This document shows positions 26,847 to 34,933 of a DNA stretch of 64,000 nucleotides, piece by piece. How positions within the stretch are numbered: the stretch's first letter is position 1; every line of letters begins with the position of its first letter. The position numbers were made by a program, and so were the translations under genes. This DNA is from Mogibacterium sp. (GTDB lineage: Bacteria; Bacillota; Clostridia; Peptostreptococcales; Anaerovoracaceae): positions 62,001 to 126,000 of the forward strand of contig JAFRGD010000031.1 of NCBI GenBank assembly GCA_017433975.1, in the 5' to 3' direction. The notes under the pieces were generated by a model. The model ran no database searches. It saw nothing but the letters and a program-made list of their open reading frames with translations, and had not been told where the DNA came from.

Positions 26847-27809
26847 ATGTTCGCATACGTGATTGGTGTGGTCTCCGGCGCTGCGCTGCCGGTACAGACC
26901 AGTGTGAATACGAGGCTCGGGAAGCACCTCGCGTCACCGTATCTGGCAACGCTGGTGTCATTCACCGGCGGAGCGCTGGCGGCGGCCTTGCTGCTGATTC
27001 TGACCGGCGAAGGCTTCGGCATCGACTTCGCAAGCTATGCCGCAGAGCCTTTCTGGATGTGGCTGGGCGGCTTTTTCGGTTTCATCCTGGTCACGTGCAA
27101 CATTCTGGCCATGCCGGTGATCGGCAGCGTCCAGACGGTGATCTTTTCCGTGCTCGCCCAAATCCTGTCCGGAATCGTCATCGACCACTTCGGGGCGTTC
27201 CGCGGAGAGGTCATCCCGGCGACCGCGTTTCGCGTGCTCGGCGCCGCGCTGGTCGTCGCGGGCGTCATGGCGGTTTCGATGGAGCGGGGCGCTCTCCGGA
27301 CCCCGGCGCGTGCGGATTCGGCCGCGGCGGGCAAAAACAAGATTCTTTACCAGTTACTGGCGCTGCTGTCAGGGGTGGCGATCGGCTTTCAGGTCGCGGT
27401 GAACGCGTATCTCGGGCTGGCGATCGGTTCCACGTTCCGTGCGACGATGGTATCGTTCACGGGAGGAGTGGTTACGACAGGGCTGGTCTGCCTGATTCTG
27501 CTCCTGACCGGGCGGCTGCGGTCCGCCGGGAAGAATGGCGTTATGCGGGACGGGGCTGCCGGCAAAGGAAGCTGGTGGATGTGGACCGGCGGGCTGATGG
27601 GCGTAATCTGCGTGGTCGCGAACGTCATCCTCGTCAACGCCCTCGGAACGGGCATGGCCGTCGTCGTTTCGCTGATCGGCCAGATTGCGGGCGGAATCGG
27701 CATCGACTGCACCGGCTTTCTCGGCGCGGAGGTCCGGCCGGTGACGCTGCGCAAGTTTGCAGGGCTGCTAATAATGATTGTGGGCGCGGCGATGATCCGG
27801 CTATTGTAA
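26847..27809 (+). CDS. DMT-superfamily transporter, YdcZ/DUF606-like
   Basis: A 320-residue membrane protein made of two similar five-helix halves: the first contains ALPVQTSVNTRLGKHLASPY then LATLVSFTGGALAA, the second GFQVAVNAYLGLAIGSTFR then ATMVSFTGGVVTTG. This internal duplication of a YdcZ (DUF606) unit is a known form in Bacillota. Substrate unknown. It begins eight bases after the Imm32-like gene. Confidence 0.82.
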   Translation: MFAYVIGVVSGAALPVQTSVNTRLGKHLASPYLATLVSFTGGALAAALLLILTGEGFGIDFASYAAEPFWMWLGGFFGFILVTCNILAMPVIGSVQTVIFSVLAQILSGIVIDHFGAFRGEVIPATAFRVLGAALVVAGVMAVSMERGALRTPARADSAAAGKNKILYQLLALLSGVAIGFQVAVNAYLGLAIGSTFRATMVSFTGGVVTTGLVCLILLLTGRLRSAGKNGVMRDGAAGKGSWWMWTGGLMGVICVVANVILVNALGTGMAVVVSLIGQIAGGIGIDCTGFLGAEVRPVTLRKFAGLLIMIVGAAMIRLL

Positions 27810-27881
27810 TGGCTGCCGGCTGGCACGCAGTTGTGATGGTTGCCGCGCGTCGGCAGTACATTCTGTTGCAGGAGTTTCAAA

Positions 27882-28736
27882 ATGAGTAATGGTGAAAAAC
27901 AATTATATATCGGATGTCACCTGTCGAGCGCAAACGGATTTCTCGCGATGGGCCGGGACGCGCTGTCCATCGGGGCAAACACGTTTGCTTTTTTCACGCG
28001 GAACCCGCGCGGCGGCGCTGCGAAGCCGGTCAAACCGGACGACGCGGCCGCGCTGCGGGCGTTGCTACAGGAGCACGGCTTTGGAAAACTGGTCGCGCAT
28101 GCGCCGTACACGCTGAACCCGTGCGCTGCGAACGACAAGACGCGGGACTTCGCGCGGCTTTGCCTGCAGGAAGACCTGGAGCGCATGGAATACCTGCCGG
28201 GGAACTATTACAATTTCCACCCGGGCAGCCACGTCGGCCAGGGCATGGAGCGCGGCATCGAGCGGATCATCGAGGTACTGAACGAAGTCCTGTCCGAAAA
28301 CCAGTCGACGACGGTGCTTCTCGAAACGATGGCCGGTAAAGGCAGCGAGGTCGGCGGCCGCTTTGAGGAGCTCGCGGCGATCCGCGAAGGCGTTCGGCTT
28401 TCCGGTCACGTCGGCGTCTGCCTCGACACCTGCCACATCAGCGACGGCGATTATGATTTGATCGGCGACTTCAGCGGCGTGTTGGACGAGTTCGACCGCG
28501 TCATCGGGCTGGAGCACCTCAAAGCCTTGCATATCAACGACAGTCAGAACGTCCGCGGCGCGCACAAGGACCGCCACGCCCGGATCGGCGAAGGCGCGAT
28601 TGGCCTCGAAGCGATCGTTCGCGTAATCAACGAACCGCGGCTCCGCGGCCTGCCATGCATCCTCGAGACGCCGCAGGACGACCTGGCGGGCTATGCAAAA
28701 GAAATCGCGCTGCTGCGGTCACGGTACCGGGGGTAG
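27882..28736 (+). CDS. nfo: Endonuclease IV (AP endonuclease)
   Basis: A 284-residue AP endonuclease of the TIM-barrel Nfo family, which cuts DNA 5' of abasic sites in base-excision repair. The ATG at 27882 has CAGGAG at 27869-27874; the TTG at 27840 is too far upstream. Visible motifs are YIGCHLSSANGF at the N terminus, VAHAPYTLNP, NFHPGSHVGQG, TVLLETMAGKGSEVGGRF, GVCLDTCHISDGDYD and HINDSQNVRGAHKDRH, which carry the zinc-ligand His, Glu and Asp residues. It ends the plus-strand string of accessory genes. Confidence 0.93.
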   Translation: MSNGEKQLYIGCHLSSANGFLAMGRDALSIGANTFAFFTRNPRGGAAKPVKPDDAAALRALLQEHGFGKLVAHAPYTLNPCAANDKTRDFARLCLQEDLERMEYLPGNYYNFHPGSHVGQGMERGIERIIEVLNEVLSENQSTTVLLETMAGKGSEVGGRFEELAAIREGVRLSGHVGVCLDTCHISDGDYDLIGDFSGVLDEFDRVIGLEHLKALHINDSQNVRGAHKDRHARIGEGAIGLEAIVRVINEPRLRGLPCILETPQDDLAGYAKEIALLRSRYRG

Positions 28737-28774
28737 CACTTTTTCATTAATTATGGCGAAAACAGGAGGACAGA

Positions 28775-29569
28775 ATGATTTATAAAGACCAGCTGGGGAA
28801 GATTTTCGCGGAATTAAATGAATATCAGCAATCGCTCATTCAAGAGTACAATAGGCTTCCGGAAGGAGTTCTGTATGTAAAAGAAATGCAGGGCAAAGCA
28901 TATTGTTACCGTAGGGTTCCCAAGGGCGGAAATCACAAAAAAGAGCATCGATATGGAATCTCTTCTGACGCGGTGGCTATTCGCGAATTGGTTCGCAAAC
29001 GGTATATTTCTGAAGCCTTACCGCTGATCGAGGAAGATCTCCGCGTGCTGAAAGCGGCGTTGGAATCATATCAGCCATTTGATGAGAGAACGCTGATGCC
29101 TGCCATCCGGGCATCGTATCCGCTCCTCGAGGACGGGCTTTTCGATACAAAGACCGATTTGAATGGCTGGGCGAAGGACCACGTGCCACTGAAAGGCTTT
29201 TATGAAAAAGACTTGCGGTCAGTTGCTGCGGACGGTGAGTTGATTCGATCGAAAGGGGAGTTGTATATCAAATCCCGGTTGGATCATTATGAAATCGAGT
29301 ACAGATATGAAGCACCGATTGGAATACCGGGGCTGTTCTATGTCCCCGATTTTACGATTCGCCGGCGCAGGGATCGGAAATTGATTTATTGGGAGCACCT
29401 CGGGAAGGTTACAGACAAGAAATATATGAACGATAACCGGAAAAAGTTCGATGATTATGAACGGTATGGGATCGTTCCGTGGGACAATCTGGTCATTACA
29501 TATGATTATGAAAACGGCGGACTGAATGCCAAAATGATTGACGCGATGATCGAGGCGTGGTTGCTGTAA
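28775..29569 (+). CDS. PD-(D/E)XK-like protein of unknown function, family copy 1
   Basis: A 264-residue protein, related across its length to the minus-strand gene at 40222-41073. The N-terminal half is helical (residues 10-100), after a CYRRVPKGGNHKKEHRYG segment. The C-terminal half looks like a restriction-endonuclease fold: Glu162 in SKGELYIKS, Pro191-Asp192 in FYVPDFTIRRR and Glu207 in YWEHLGKV, followed by a conserved Tyr and GIVPWDNLVITYDYE. YWEHLG is typical of nuclease-like PD-(D/E)XK domains. Base composition is poorer in GC than the flanking nfo and prmA genes, which suggests acquisition. DNA cleavage has not been shown for this family as far as I know. Confidence 0.65.
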   Translation: MIYKDQLGKIFAELNEYQQSLIQEYNRLPEGVLYVKEMQGKAYCYRRVPKGGNHKKEHRYGISSDAVAIRELVRKRYISEALPLIEEDLRVLKAALESYQPFDERTLMPAIRASYPLLEDGLFDTKTDLNGWAKDHVPLKGFYEKDLRSVAADGELIRSKGELYIKSRLDHYEIEYRYEAPIGIPGLFYVPDFTIRRRRDRKLIYWEHLGKVTDKKYMNDNRKKFDDYERYGIVPWDNLVITYDYENGGLNAKMIDAMIEAWLL

Positions 29570-29580
29570 ATGCTGTTCAC

Positions 29581-29606
29581 ATCTGTCTGCACAATCTGTC
29601 TGCACA
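29581..29606. repeat. 13-bp tandem direct repeat
   Basis: ATCTGTCTGCACA occurs twice without a gap (29581-29593 and 29594-29606), immediately after the PD-(D/E)XK-like gene and before the 41-bp array. Confidence 0.85.
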
Positions 29607-29622
29607 GTACTTTGTAAAAGAC

Positions 29623-29818
29623 GGTTTCGCGTAACGACGGATGCTGCAAAAGTTGTAAGAGATGGTTCCACGCAACGATGGTCGCAGTAAAAAGTTGAAA
29701 GAAACGTTTCCGCGCAACGACAATTGCTGCAAAAGTTGTAAGAGACGGTTCCACGCAACGACAATTGCTGCAAAAGTTGTAAGAGACGGTTCCGCGCAAC
29801 GACAATCGTTGCAAAAGG
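29623..29818. repeat. Array of 41-bp tandem repeats, about 4.7 copies
   Basis: Head-to-tail units begin at 29623, 29664, 29706, 29747 and 29788 (41, 42, 41, 41 and at least 31 bp). Each opens with GGTTCC-like bases followed by CGCAACGAC and contains GCTGCAAAAGTTGTAAGAG. Units 3 and 4 differ at two positions; units 1 and 2 are more diverged. Copy 5 contains a perfect hairpin, GCAACG (29796-29801) and CGTTGC (29807-29812). There are no spacers, so it is not CRISPR. A period of 41 bp does not preserve a reading frame, so it is probably not coding. Confidence 0.85.
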
Positions 29819-30076
29819 GGTTGACCTGAGAATTTAGAAAGGACTTTTCCGCGGGTTTGTACATAAATCATAAAAAACACCGTGTTCGTGTACAGTCGTT
29901 AACCATTTTATGGGTTTCAAGGCTTCTGGTAAGGGATTCAAAGAAAGTTAGGCAGCTAAAATCGATGCGCAAAACCGAAAAGAGACGAAAAATGATTAAC
30001 GATTGTACATAGAAGGCGCAAGCGGGGCTGTTTAATGTACAAAGCAGAAGGAAAGTCCTTTTAGGGAGATTGCTTT
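29819..30076. other. AT-rich noncoding stretch upstream of prmA
   Basis: No gene is supported. The stretch holds TTGTACAT at 29857-29864 and 30004-30011 and ATGTACAA at 30034-30041; the last two form an inverted pair 22 bp apart, upstream of the prmA ribosome binding site. This may be the prmA regulatory region, but no standard -10/-35 pair was found. Confidence 0.4.
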
Positions 30077-31108
30077 ATGAAATATTACGAGATTACGATA
30101 GAAACAACGGAAGAAAACTTGGAAGCGCTGGCCGACGCGCTCATGGCCGCTGGGATTTCGAGCGTCGAAATCATCGATCCGGCGGACGTCGCGGACATGA
30201 TCGCGCACACGGACCCGACGGAATACGCGGATCCGGAGGACTTTGCGGCGGCGCTTGCAGCGCGGCCGGCGGTGCGCCTGTACCTGGAGTGCGATGTAGC
30301 GGTTGGCAGCGGGGCGGAGCGCGCTTTGACTGGTACAAAGAAAGACGCAGCCAGTGCGGGTTCGGAACATGCGGTCGCAGCGGTTCCGGAGCAGGTGGTC
30401 GCAGCGGTTCCGGAGCAGGTGGTCGCGGCGGTTCGCGGCGCCGGGATCGACGTGAATGAAACGGACATTACAGTTCAGGTCGTGGACGACGCGGACTGGA
30501 AGGACAAGTGGAAGGAAGCATTTGTTCCGACGCGGATCTCGGACCGCATCTGGGTCCGGCCGAGCTGGACGGACTTTGTGCCGCCGTCGCCGGAGGACGT
30601 CGTCATCGCGATCGATCCGGGCATAGCTTTCGGGACGGGAACGCACGAGACGACCTTCCTCACGGTCCGCCTCATGGAGAAATACTTGCGGAAGGGCTGC
30701 CGGGTGCTCGACGTCGGCTGCGGGACAGGAATCCTTTCCATTGCGGCATCAATGCTCGGCGCCGGAGAGGTCCTCGGCATCGACATCGATGAAGAGGCCG
30801 TCCGCGCCGCAGAGGAGAACATCGGGCGGAACGGCGTCGCGCACAACGTCCGCGCGGTCCGGGGGGAGTTGACCGACCGCGTCGGGGCGTACAAGGCGGA
30901 CGTCGTGGTCGCGAACCTGCTGACGCCGCTGGTCATCGCCCTGACGGACCAGATCGCGGAACACCTCGCGGACGGCGGCGTGTTCATCTCTTCGGGGATT
31001 CTCGACGAGCATACGGCGCGGGTCGTCGAACACCTTGAGAGCAGAGATTTCCGCGTTCTTGAGACCCTTTCGGAGGGCGGTTGGTGCGCCATCGCCGCAG
31101 CAAACTGA
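30077..31108 (+). CDS. prmA: Ribosomal protein L11 methyltransferase
   Basis: A 343-residue PrmA, slightly longer than the usual 300-315. It trimethylates ribosomal protein L11. The N-terminal recognition domain begins YYEITIETTEENLEALADAL. The linker region VDDADWKDKWKEAF then IWVRPSW leads to the catalytic domain with IDPGIAFGTGTHETTF, VLDVGCGTGILSIAA and VVANLLTPLV (the NxL motif). The extra length comes from a low-complexity insertion at residues about 88-120 in which the eight residues AAVPEQVV occur twice in tandem (30374-30424 region). AGGGAG precedes the ATG. Confidence 0.93.
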   Translation: MKYYEITIETTEENLEALADALMAAGISSVEIIDPADVADMIAHTDPTEYADPEDFAAALAARPAVRLYLECDVAVGSGAERALTGTKKDAASAGSEHAVAAVPEQVVAAVPEQVVAAVRGAGIDVNETDITVQVVDDADWKDKWKEAFVPTRISDRIWVRPSWTDFVPPSPEDVVIAIDPGIAFGTGTHETTFLTVRLMEKYLRKGCRVLDVGCGTGILSIAASMLGAGEVLGIDIDEEAVRAAEENIGRNGVAHNVRAVRGELTDRVGAYKADVVVANLLTPLVIALTDQIAEHLADGGVFISSGILDEHTARVVEHLESRDFRVLETLSEGGWCAIAAAN

Positions 31109-31370
31109 GCGACCGGAGTGCCGGGGAACCCGGAGTGCCGGAAAACGAGGAAAAACCGGAAACGGCAGAAAAAAGCGGGCGGTGCGGACCCCGGAGGGAG
31201 CGATCGACCCTCGGTGCGACGGCCGAAGGCCGAGCAACCGGAGCGCCGGGGAACCCGGAGCGCCGGAAAACGAGGAAAAAACCGGAAACGGCAGAAAAAG
31301 CGGGCGGTGCGGACCCCGGAGGAAGCGATCGACCCTCGGTGCGACGGCCGAAGGCCGAGCGACCGGAGCG
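31107..31370. repeat. 125-bp GC-rich tandem duplication downstream of prmA
   Basis: Two full 125-bp units (31107-31231 and 31232-31356) and the first 14 bp of a third (31357-31370) follow the prmA stop directly. The copies differ by a few substitutions (AGTG/AGCG) and by compensating one-base changes in two A-runs. Each unit contains two 12-mers CCGGAGYGCCGG spaced by five bases, the sequence GCGGGCGGTGCGGACC, and the small hairpin GGCCGAAGGCC. Since 125 is not a multiple of three, coding is unlikely. Confidence 0.9.
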
Positions 31371-31394
31371 GGTCCGCACCGCCCGCCTCTTTGA
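31300..31394 (+). terminator. Long-loop inverted repeat ending the 125-bp repeat region
   Basis: GCGGGCGGTGCGGACC (31300-31315, also present at 31175-31190 in the first unit) is the exact inverse complement of GGTCCGCACCGCCCGC (31371-31386), which is followed by CTCTTTGATT. Either unit could pair with the final arm, giving a 16-bp stem with a 55- or 180-base loop. It may end prmA transcription, though the T-tract is short. Confidence 0.55.
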
Positions 31395-31425
31395 TTGCAT
31401 TTTCTAGGTTTTTGCGAAGTTTTTA

Positions 31426-31454
31426 TTCACAAATGGAATAAAAAATTATATAAT
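31426..31454 (+). promoter_or_regulatory. Promoter of the 2-hydroxyacyl-CoA dehydratase operon
   Basis: TTCACA (31426-31431), a 17-bp spacer and TATAAT (31449-31454) lie 63 bp upstream of the first dehydratase-family gene in an AT-rich leader. Confidence 0.7.
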
Positions 31455-31516
31455 AATTATAACTGACAACATAAACGATAATGCACGTTATAGCTAAATA
31501 ATTAAGAGGGCTTACC

Positions 31517-32716
31517 ATGAGAGATTTAAAACACATTATCGAGTATGAGAAACTCCTCCTGGAGGCGAACAACGACCTGGTCAAGCAGGCCAAGGACGAG
31601 GGACTGCGGGCGCTCGGATACACCTGCACTTTCATGCCGGAGGCGCTGCTGGAGCTGCCGGGTTGTTTCAGCGTCCGCCTCAGGGCTCCGCTGAGCGGCA
31701 ACCCTGACATGGCGACGTACTACATGTCCAACCGGACCTGCATGTACGGCCGCTGCCTGCTCGAGCGCGCACTGGAGGGTGGCTTCAATTTCCTCGATGC
31801 ACAGATGGCGACAGAGACCTGCACGGTCACCTGCCGCTTCCAGGAACACCTTCAGATGATGGACGTCATCAAGAATCCTGACTTCTTCGTAACGTTCACC
31901 GACGTCCCGTTCAAAAAGAACGCAAACTCGATCGACCACTATGAGAAGCAGCTCCGCGCCAAGGTTCTCGAGCCGCTGCACGAGCACTTCGGAGTGGACA
32001 TCTCCGACGAGGCGCTGATGGAGGGCATCAACAAGTTCAACGAAGTTGCCGCCGTCATCACCGAGATCGGTTCGTACCGCAAACTCGAGCAGCCGACGAT
32101 CACCGGCTGGGAGTTCCAGCTTTGCCAGCTCGTTTCCGAGTGCTGTCCAAAGCACCTGATCCTCCCGATGCTCAAGGAGACGCTGGAGGACCTCAAGACC
32201 AGAGAGCCGGACAAGAAGCCGAACTACCGCATCAAGGTCGTGCTCGCGGGTTCCGAGCAGGACGATCCGGACTTCACCAAGCTCATTGAGGAATGCGGCG
32301 CGCTCGTCGTCGCGGACAGATACTGCTACGGCTCGCTTCCGGGCAGAGATCAGATCGTCATCGAGGAAGGCGAGACCCCGCTTCGCGCGATCGCGAGACA
32401 TGAGCTCATGATCAGCCAGTGCTGCCGCTTCATGGAGCAGCACATCATGAGAGAGCGCAAGGAGTACCTCGCGAACATCGTCAAGGAGTATAACGCGGAC
32501 GGTCTGATCATCGAGCAGATGAAGTTCTGCGAGTACTGGAGCTATGAGCGGACGATCAACACGATCATCATGCAGAGAGACTACGGCATCCCGGTCTGCT
32601 CCATCGAGAAGGAATACGTCAATAACGCTGTCGGGCAGCTCCGGACGAGATTCCAGGCGTTCATCGAGAGCGTCGAACTGAAGAAGATCCAGGAGAAGAG
32701 AGGAGGCGCGATATAA
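31517..32716 (+). CDS. 2-hydroxyacyl-CoA dehydratase family subunit (399 aa)
   Basis: A 399-residue member of the HgdB/FldB/BcrC-like family. YTCTFMPEALLELPGCFSVRL matches the family opening (ymPeELl.A.G..pvrl), and MSNRTCMYGRC plus ATETCTVTCRF supply cysteines that could bind a [4Fe-4S] cluster. The C-terminal part has ADGLIIEQMKFCEYWSYE and YGIPVCSIEKEY, the usual late motif with a cluster cysteine. With its partner it would remove water from a 2-hydroxyacyl-CoA by a ketyl-radical mechanism after activation by an ATPase, which is not encoded nearby. Which hydroxyacyl-CoA is used is unknown. Confidence 0.85.
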   Translation: MRDLKHIIEYEKLLLEANNDLVKQAKDEGLRALGYTCTFMPEALLELPGCFSVRLRAPLSGNPDMATYYMSNRTCMYGRCLLERALEGGFNFLDAQMATETCTVTCRFQEHLQMMDVIKNPDFFVTFTDVPFKKNANSIDHYEKQLRAKVLEPLHEHFGVDISDEALMEGINKFNEVAAVITEIGSYRKLEQPTITGWEFQLCQLVSECCPKHLILPMLKETLEDLKTREPDKKPNYRIKVVLAGSEQDDPDFTKLIEECGALVVADRYCYGSLPGRDQIVIEEGETPLRAIARHELMISQCCRFMEQHIMRERKEYLANIVKEYNADGLIIEQMKFCEYWSYERTINTIIMQRDYGIPVCSIEKEYVNNAVGQLRTRFQAFIESVELKKIQEKRGGAI

Positions 32717-34458
32717 TGAGCGCACTGACACAGTTAAAGAAATTACAGAAGGCTGCGGCAGTCGTCACCGAAAAGGTGAAGCCAGTTGTCGCCGGCGCTG
32801 TCGAAAAGGTCCTGCCGATCGAAGCCGGCGCGACCGCCGACACCGCGACGCCAGCAAAGACCGCGGCCGGCCTCAAGTTCCAGGAATTCTGGTATGGGCC
32901 AAAGCACGAAGACCGCAAGCTCGGCGACCTCTACATCCCGGGCACCGGCCTTTACAAGCACCGTGAATGGCGCGGTTTCCGCGACACGATGTACTACTAC
33001 AACATGATCTGGCTGTACAACTACGGCTCGATCGTGAGCACGATCATGCACAACAAGGGCGCGCTGATCCCGTTCCTCAAGGGAACCTGGAGATACCGCT
33101 GGATGGGCCAGGCGTATCTGCCGGTACTCCACTGGTTCGACCGCTGCCTCGAGGGCATGCGCGGTGAGACGCTCAAGGCGAGCGCGTGGCACTTCAACGG
33201 CATCACCCGCGCGGTAGTCACTCAGCTCTGCGAGTTCTTCACGACGGACAAGAACCTGAACCACGGCAAAGAGACGGAAAAGTGGAGCAAGACCATCGCT
33301 CACAAAGAGACTGTCGCCGGCGCCACGTTCTATCCGTTCCGCGATGAGCTCTATCACATTCCGCTGGAGATGATCCCGTACTTCGTCACCTGCCACTGCA
33401 ACAACCACGTCGTACTGCACTACATCGACGCGGTGCAGGGCATCGGCCTGCCGGGCGACCCGTGCCCGATGTGCCAGGCCGAGGCCGGCCTGTTCGTCCT
33501 GAACGACATGCCGGATTACAGCCCGGTTCTCATCACGACCAACGAGGCCTGCGACGGCTCCGTCGCGACGGCGATTCTCCAAGACTGGTTCCTCAACCGG
33601 CCGCTCTTCGCGTTCCCGCAGCCGATGCGCTGGGACGACCCGCTGGTACAGGAAAACTGCCAGAGAGAGGTCGAGAACTGCTGGAAGTTCGTCGAGGAAC
33701 AGTTCGGCGTCAAGTTCAACTGGGACAAGTATGTTGAATACGCGGAAAAGGCGAACAAGATGACCCTCTTCGAGAGAGAGAAATGGGACGTCGCCGCCAA
33801 TACCCCGAACTACCCGATCAACGGCGTCGGCCAGGCGCTGTACCGGATCTTCTACTCGCAGTGGGGCTGGAGACAGCTGTGGGCGGACACCGACGCCAGG
33901 GTCAAAAAGATCATGGACAAGTGCGTCGACCGCAACATCAACACGCTGCCTAAGACGAGACACAGAGTCATCGCGTGGTCCTGCGCACCGCTGTACTACT
34001 CCGCTTGGTGCACATGGGCGTACAACTGCTGGGGCCTCAACACGGTCATCAACATGGACTCGCTGATGTTCGACAAGCTCCTCCGGACCGACACCTATGA
34101 GAACGCGCTCGAGGACATGGCCTGGTACAACGAGATGGCGCCGATGAGAATGATGGCCGTCGGCGGCCACGAGCACATCTTCATGCTCTGGCACTACATG
34201 GAGCAGTTCAACTGCGACATGGTCGCGATGTACGACCAGCTCCAGTGCAAGGGCATGCAGGGCGTCGTCGGCATGTTCGAGGACGAGTTCCGCGCCAGAG
34301 GCATCCACGCCTTCTGGATTCCGCATGCACTGCCTGACAAGCGTACAGTATCCCGCAAGGAGATCCGCCAGCGCATCAACGATTACATGTTCACCGTCAT
34401 GCAGGAAGAGCCGCTCGACCCGACGCTGCTCGACTTCGACGACGATAACAGCTGGTAG
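32716..34458 (+). CDS. 2-hydroxyacyl-CoA dehydratase family subunit, long form (580 aa)
   Basis: A 580-residue second subunit whose ATG overlaps the stop of the first by one base. Typical family alpha subunits are nearer 400-480 residues. The extra length is partly an N-terminal Ala/Lys/Val-rich extension (residues 1-50, rich in VTEKVKPVVAGAVEKV-like helix). The core shows GDPCPMCQAEAG, TTNEACDGSVATAI, RVIAWSCAPLYYSAW and FNCDMVAMYDQLQCKG, again cysteine-rich. Pairing with the upstream gene supports a heterodimeric dehydratase, but the sequence is diverged enough that a different CoA-ester reductase or dehydratase activity is possible. Confidence 0.75.
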   Translation: MSALTQLKKLQKAAAVVTEKVKPVVAGAVEKVLPIEAGATADTATPAKTAAGLKFQEFWYGPKHEDRKLGDLYIPGTGLYKHREWRGFRDTMYYYNMIWLYNYGSIVSTIMHNKGALIPFLKGTWRYRWMGQAYLPVLHWFDRCLEGMRGETLKASAWHFNGITRAVVTQLCEFFTTDKNLNHGKETEKWSKTIAHKETVAGATFYPFRDELYHIPLEMIPYFVTCHCNNHVVLHYIDAVQGIGLPGDPCPMCQAEAGLFVLNDMPDYSPVLITTNEACDGSVATAILQDWFLNRPLFAFPQPMRWDDPLVQENCQREVENCWKFVEEQFGVKFNWDKYVEYAEKANKMTLFEREKWDVAANTPNYPINGVGQALYRIFYSQWGWRQLWADTDARVKKIMDKCVDRNINTLPKTRHRVIAWSCAPLYYSAWCTWAYNCWGLNTVINMDSLMFDKLLRTDTYENALEDMAWYNEMAPMRMMAVGGHEHIFMLWHYMEQFNCDMVAMYDQLQCKGMQGVVGMFEDEFRARGIHAFWIPHALPDKRTVSRKEIRQRINDYMFTVMQEEPLDPTLLDFDDDNSW

Positions 34459-34476
34459 AAACAGGAGGTTAGCGCG

Positions 34477-34845
34477 ATGAAAAGATCAAGAAAGAATAGA
34501 AAAAAATGCCGCTTCCTGAAGAAGGTCGTCGGCATCGCCGGGCTGGCGTACGCCGGACTGTTCGCGGTCTACTACTATGACCTCGACGGCAAGCTGCTTT
34601 ATTACGTCGTTGAACCGTTCCTCGACAAGCACTACAGCGCGATGGAGCGTCCGGACGCGACCAAGACCCCGTACGGAGCCAAGGAGAGCGTCTCCGTCGA
34701 AGCCGAGAACTTCGGCGCGACGGTCGACACGACCGGTAGTTTCGGCCAGGTCGCCCGCAACGCGGCGGCCGGCGTCAAGGTCGGCGCGACCGAATTCGGC
34801 AAGTACGGCGAGCCAAAGCCGAAACTGGTCAAGGTCACCATGTAA
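34477..34845 (+). CDS. Small membrane-anchored protein of unknown function in the dehydratase operon
   Basis: A 122-residue protein with AGGAGG ahead of the ATG. It opens with 16 mostly basic residues (MKRSRKNRKKCRFLKK), then a hydrophobic helix at about 17-33 (VVGIAGLAYAGLFAVYY), and a soluble tail containing LDGKLLYYVVEPFLDKHYSA and repeated Val-Gly-Ala stretches. Topology would put the tail outside by the positive-inside rule, or it could be a signal anchor. It follows the dehydratase subunits by 18 bp and precedes the operon terminator, so it is cotranscribed. No family is recognised. Confidence 0.7.
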   Translation: MKRSRKNRKKCRFLKKVVGIAGLAYAGLFAVYYYDLDGKLLYYVVEPFLDKHYSAMERPDATKTPYGAKESVSVEAENFGATVDTTGSFGQVARNAAAGVKVGATEFGKYGEPKPKLVKVTM

Positions 34846-34876
34846 CCGCAATGTAATTTCTACGTTGAAGATTCAG

Positions 34877-34916
34877 CTGCACTGTATTATAATAATGCAG
34901 TGCAGTTGTTTTTTAT
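34877..34916 (+). terminator. Terminator of the dehydratase operon
   Basis: CTGCACTG (34877-34884) pairs with CAGTGCAG (34898-34905), with further A-T pairs inside (ATTA/TAAT), followed by TTGTTTTTTATT. Confidence 0.88.
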
Positions 34917-34933
34917 TCAGAAGGGGGACGGAT

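Noticed and set aside
29623..29818. CRISPR array
   Set aside because: The units are contiguous with no variable spacers, and no cas genes are present.
29506..29880. Open frames on the minus strand with repeated peptide phrases
   Set aside because: They are translations of the 41-bp DNA repeat in shifting frames; the period is not a multiple of three.
31035..31441. Several GC-rich open frames over the 125-bp repeat
   Set aside because: They overlap the end of prmA, change frame between repeat units and have no start signals.
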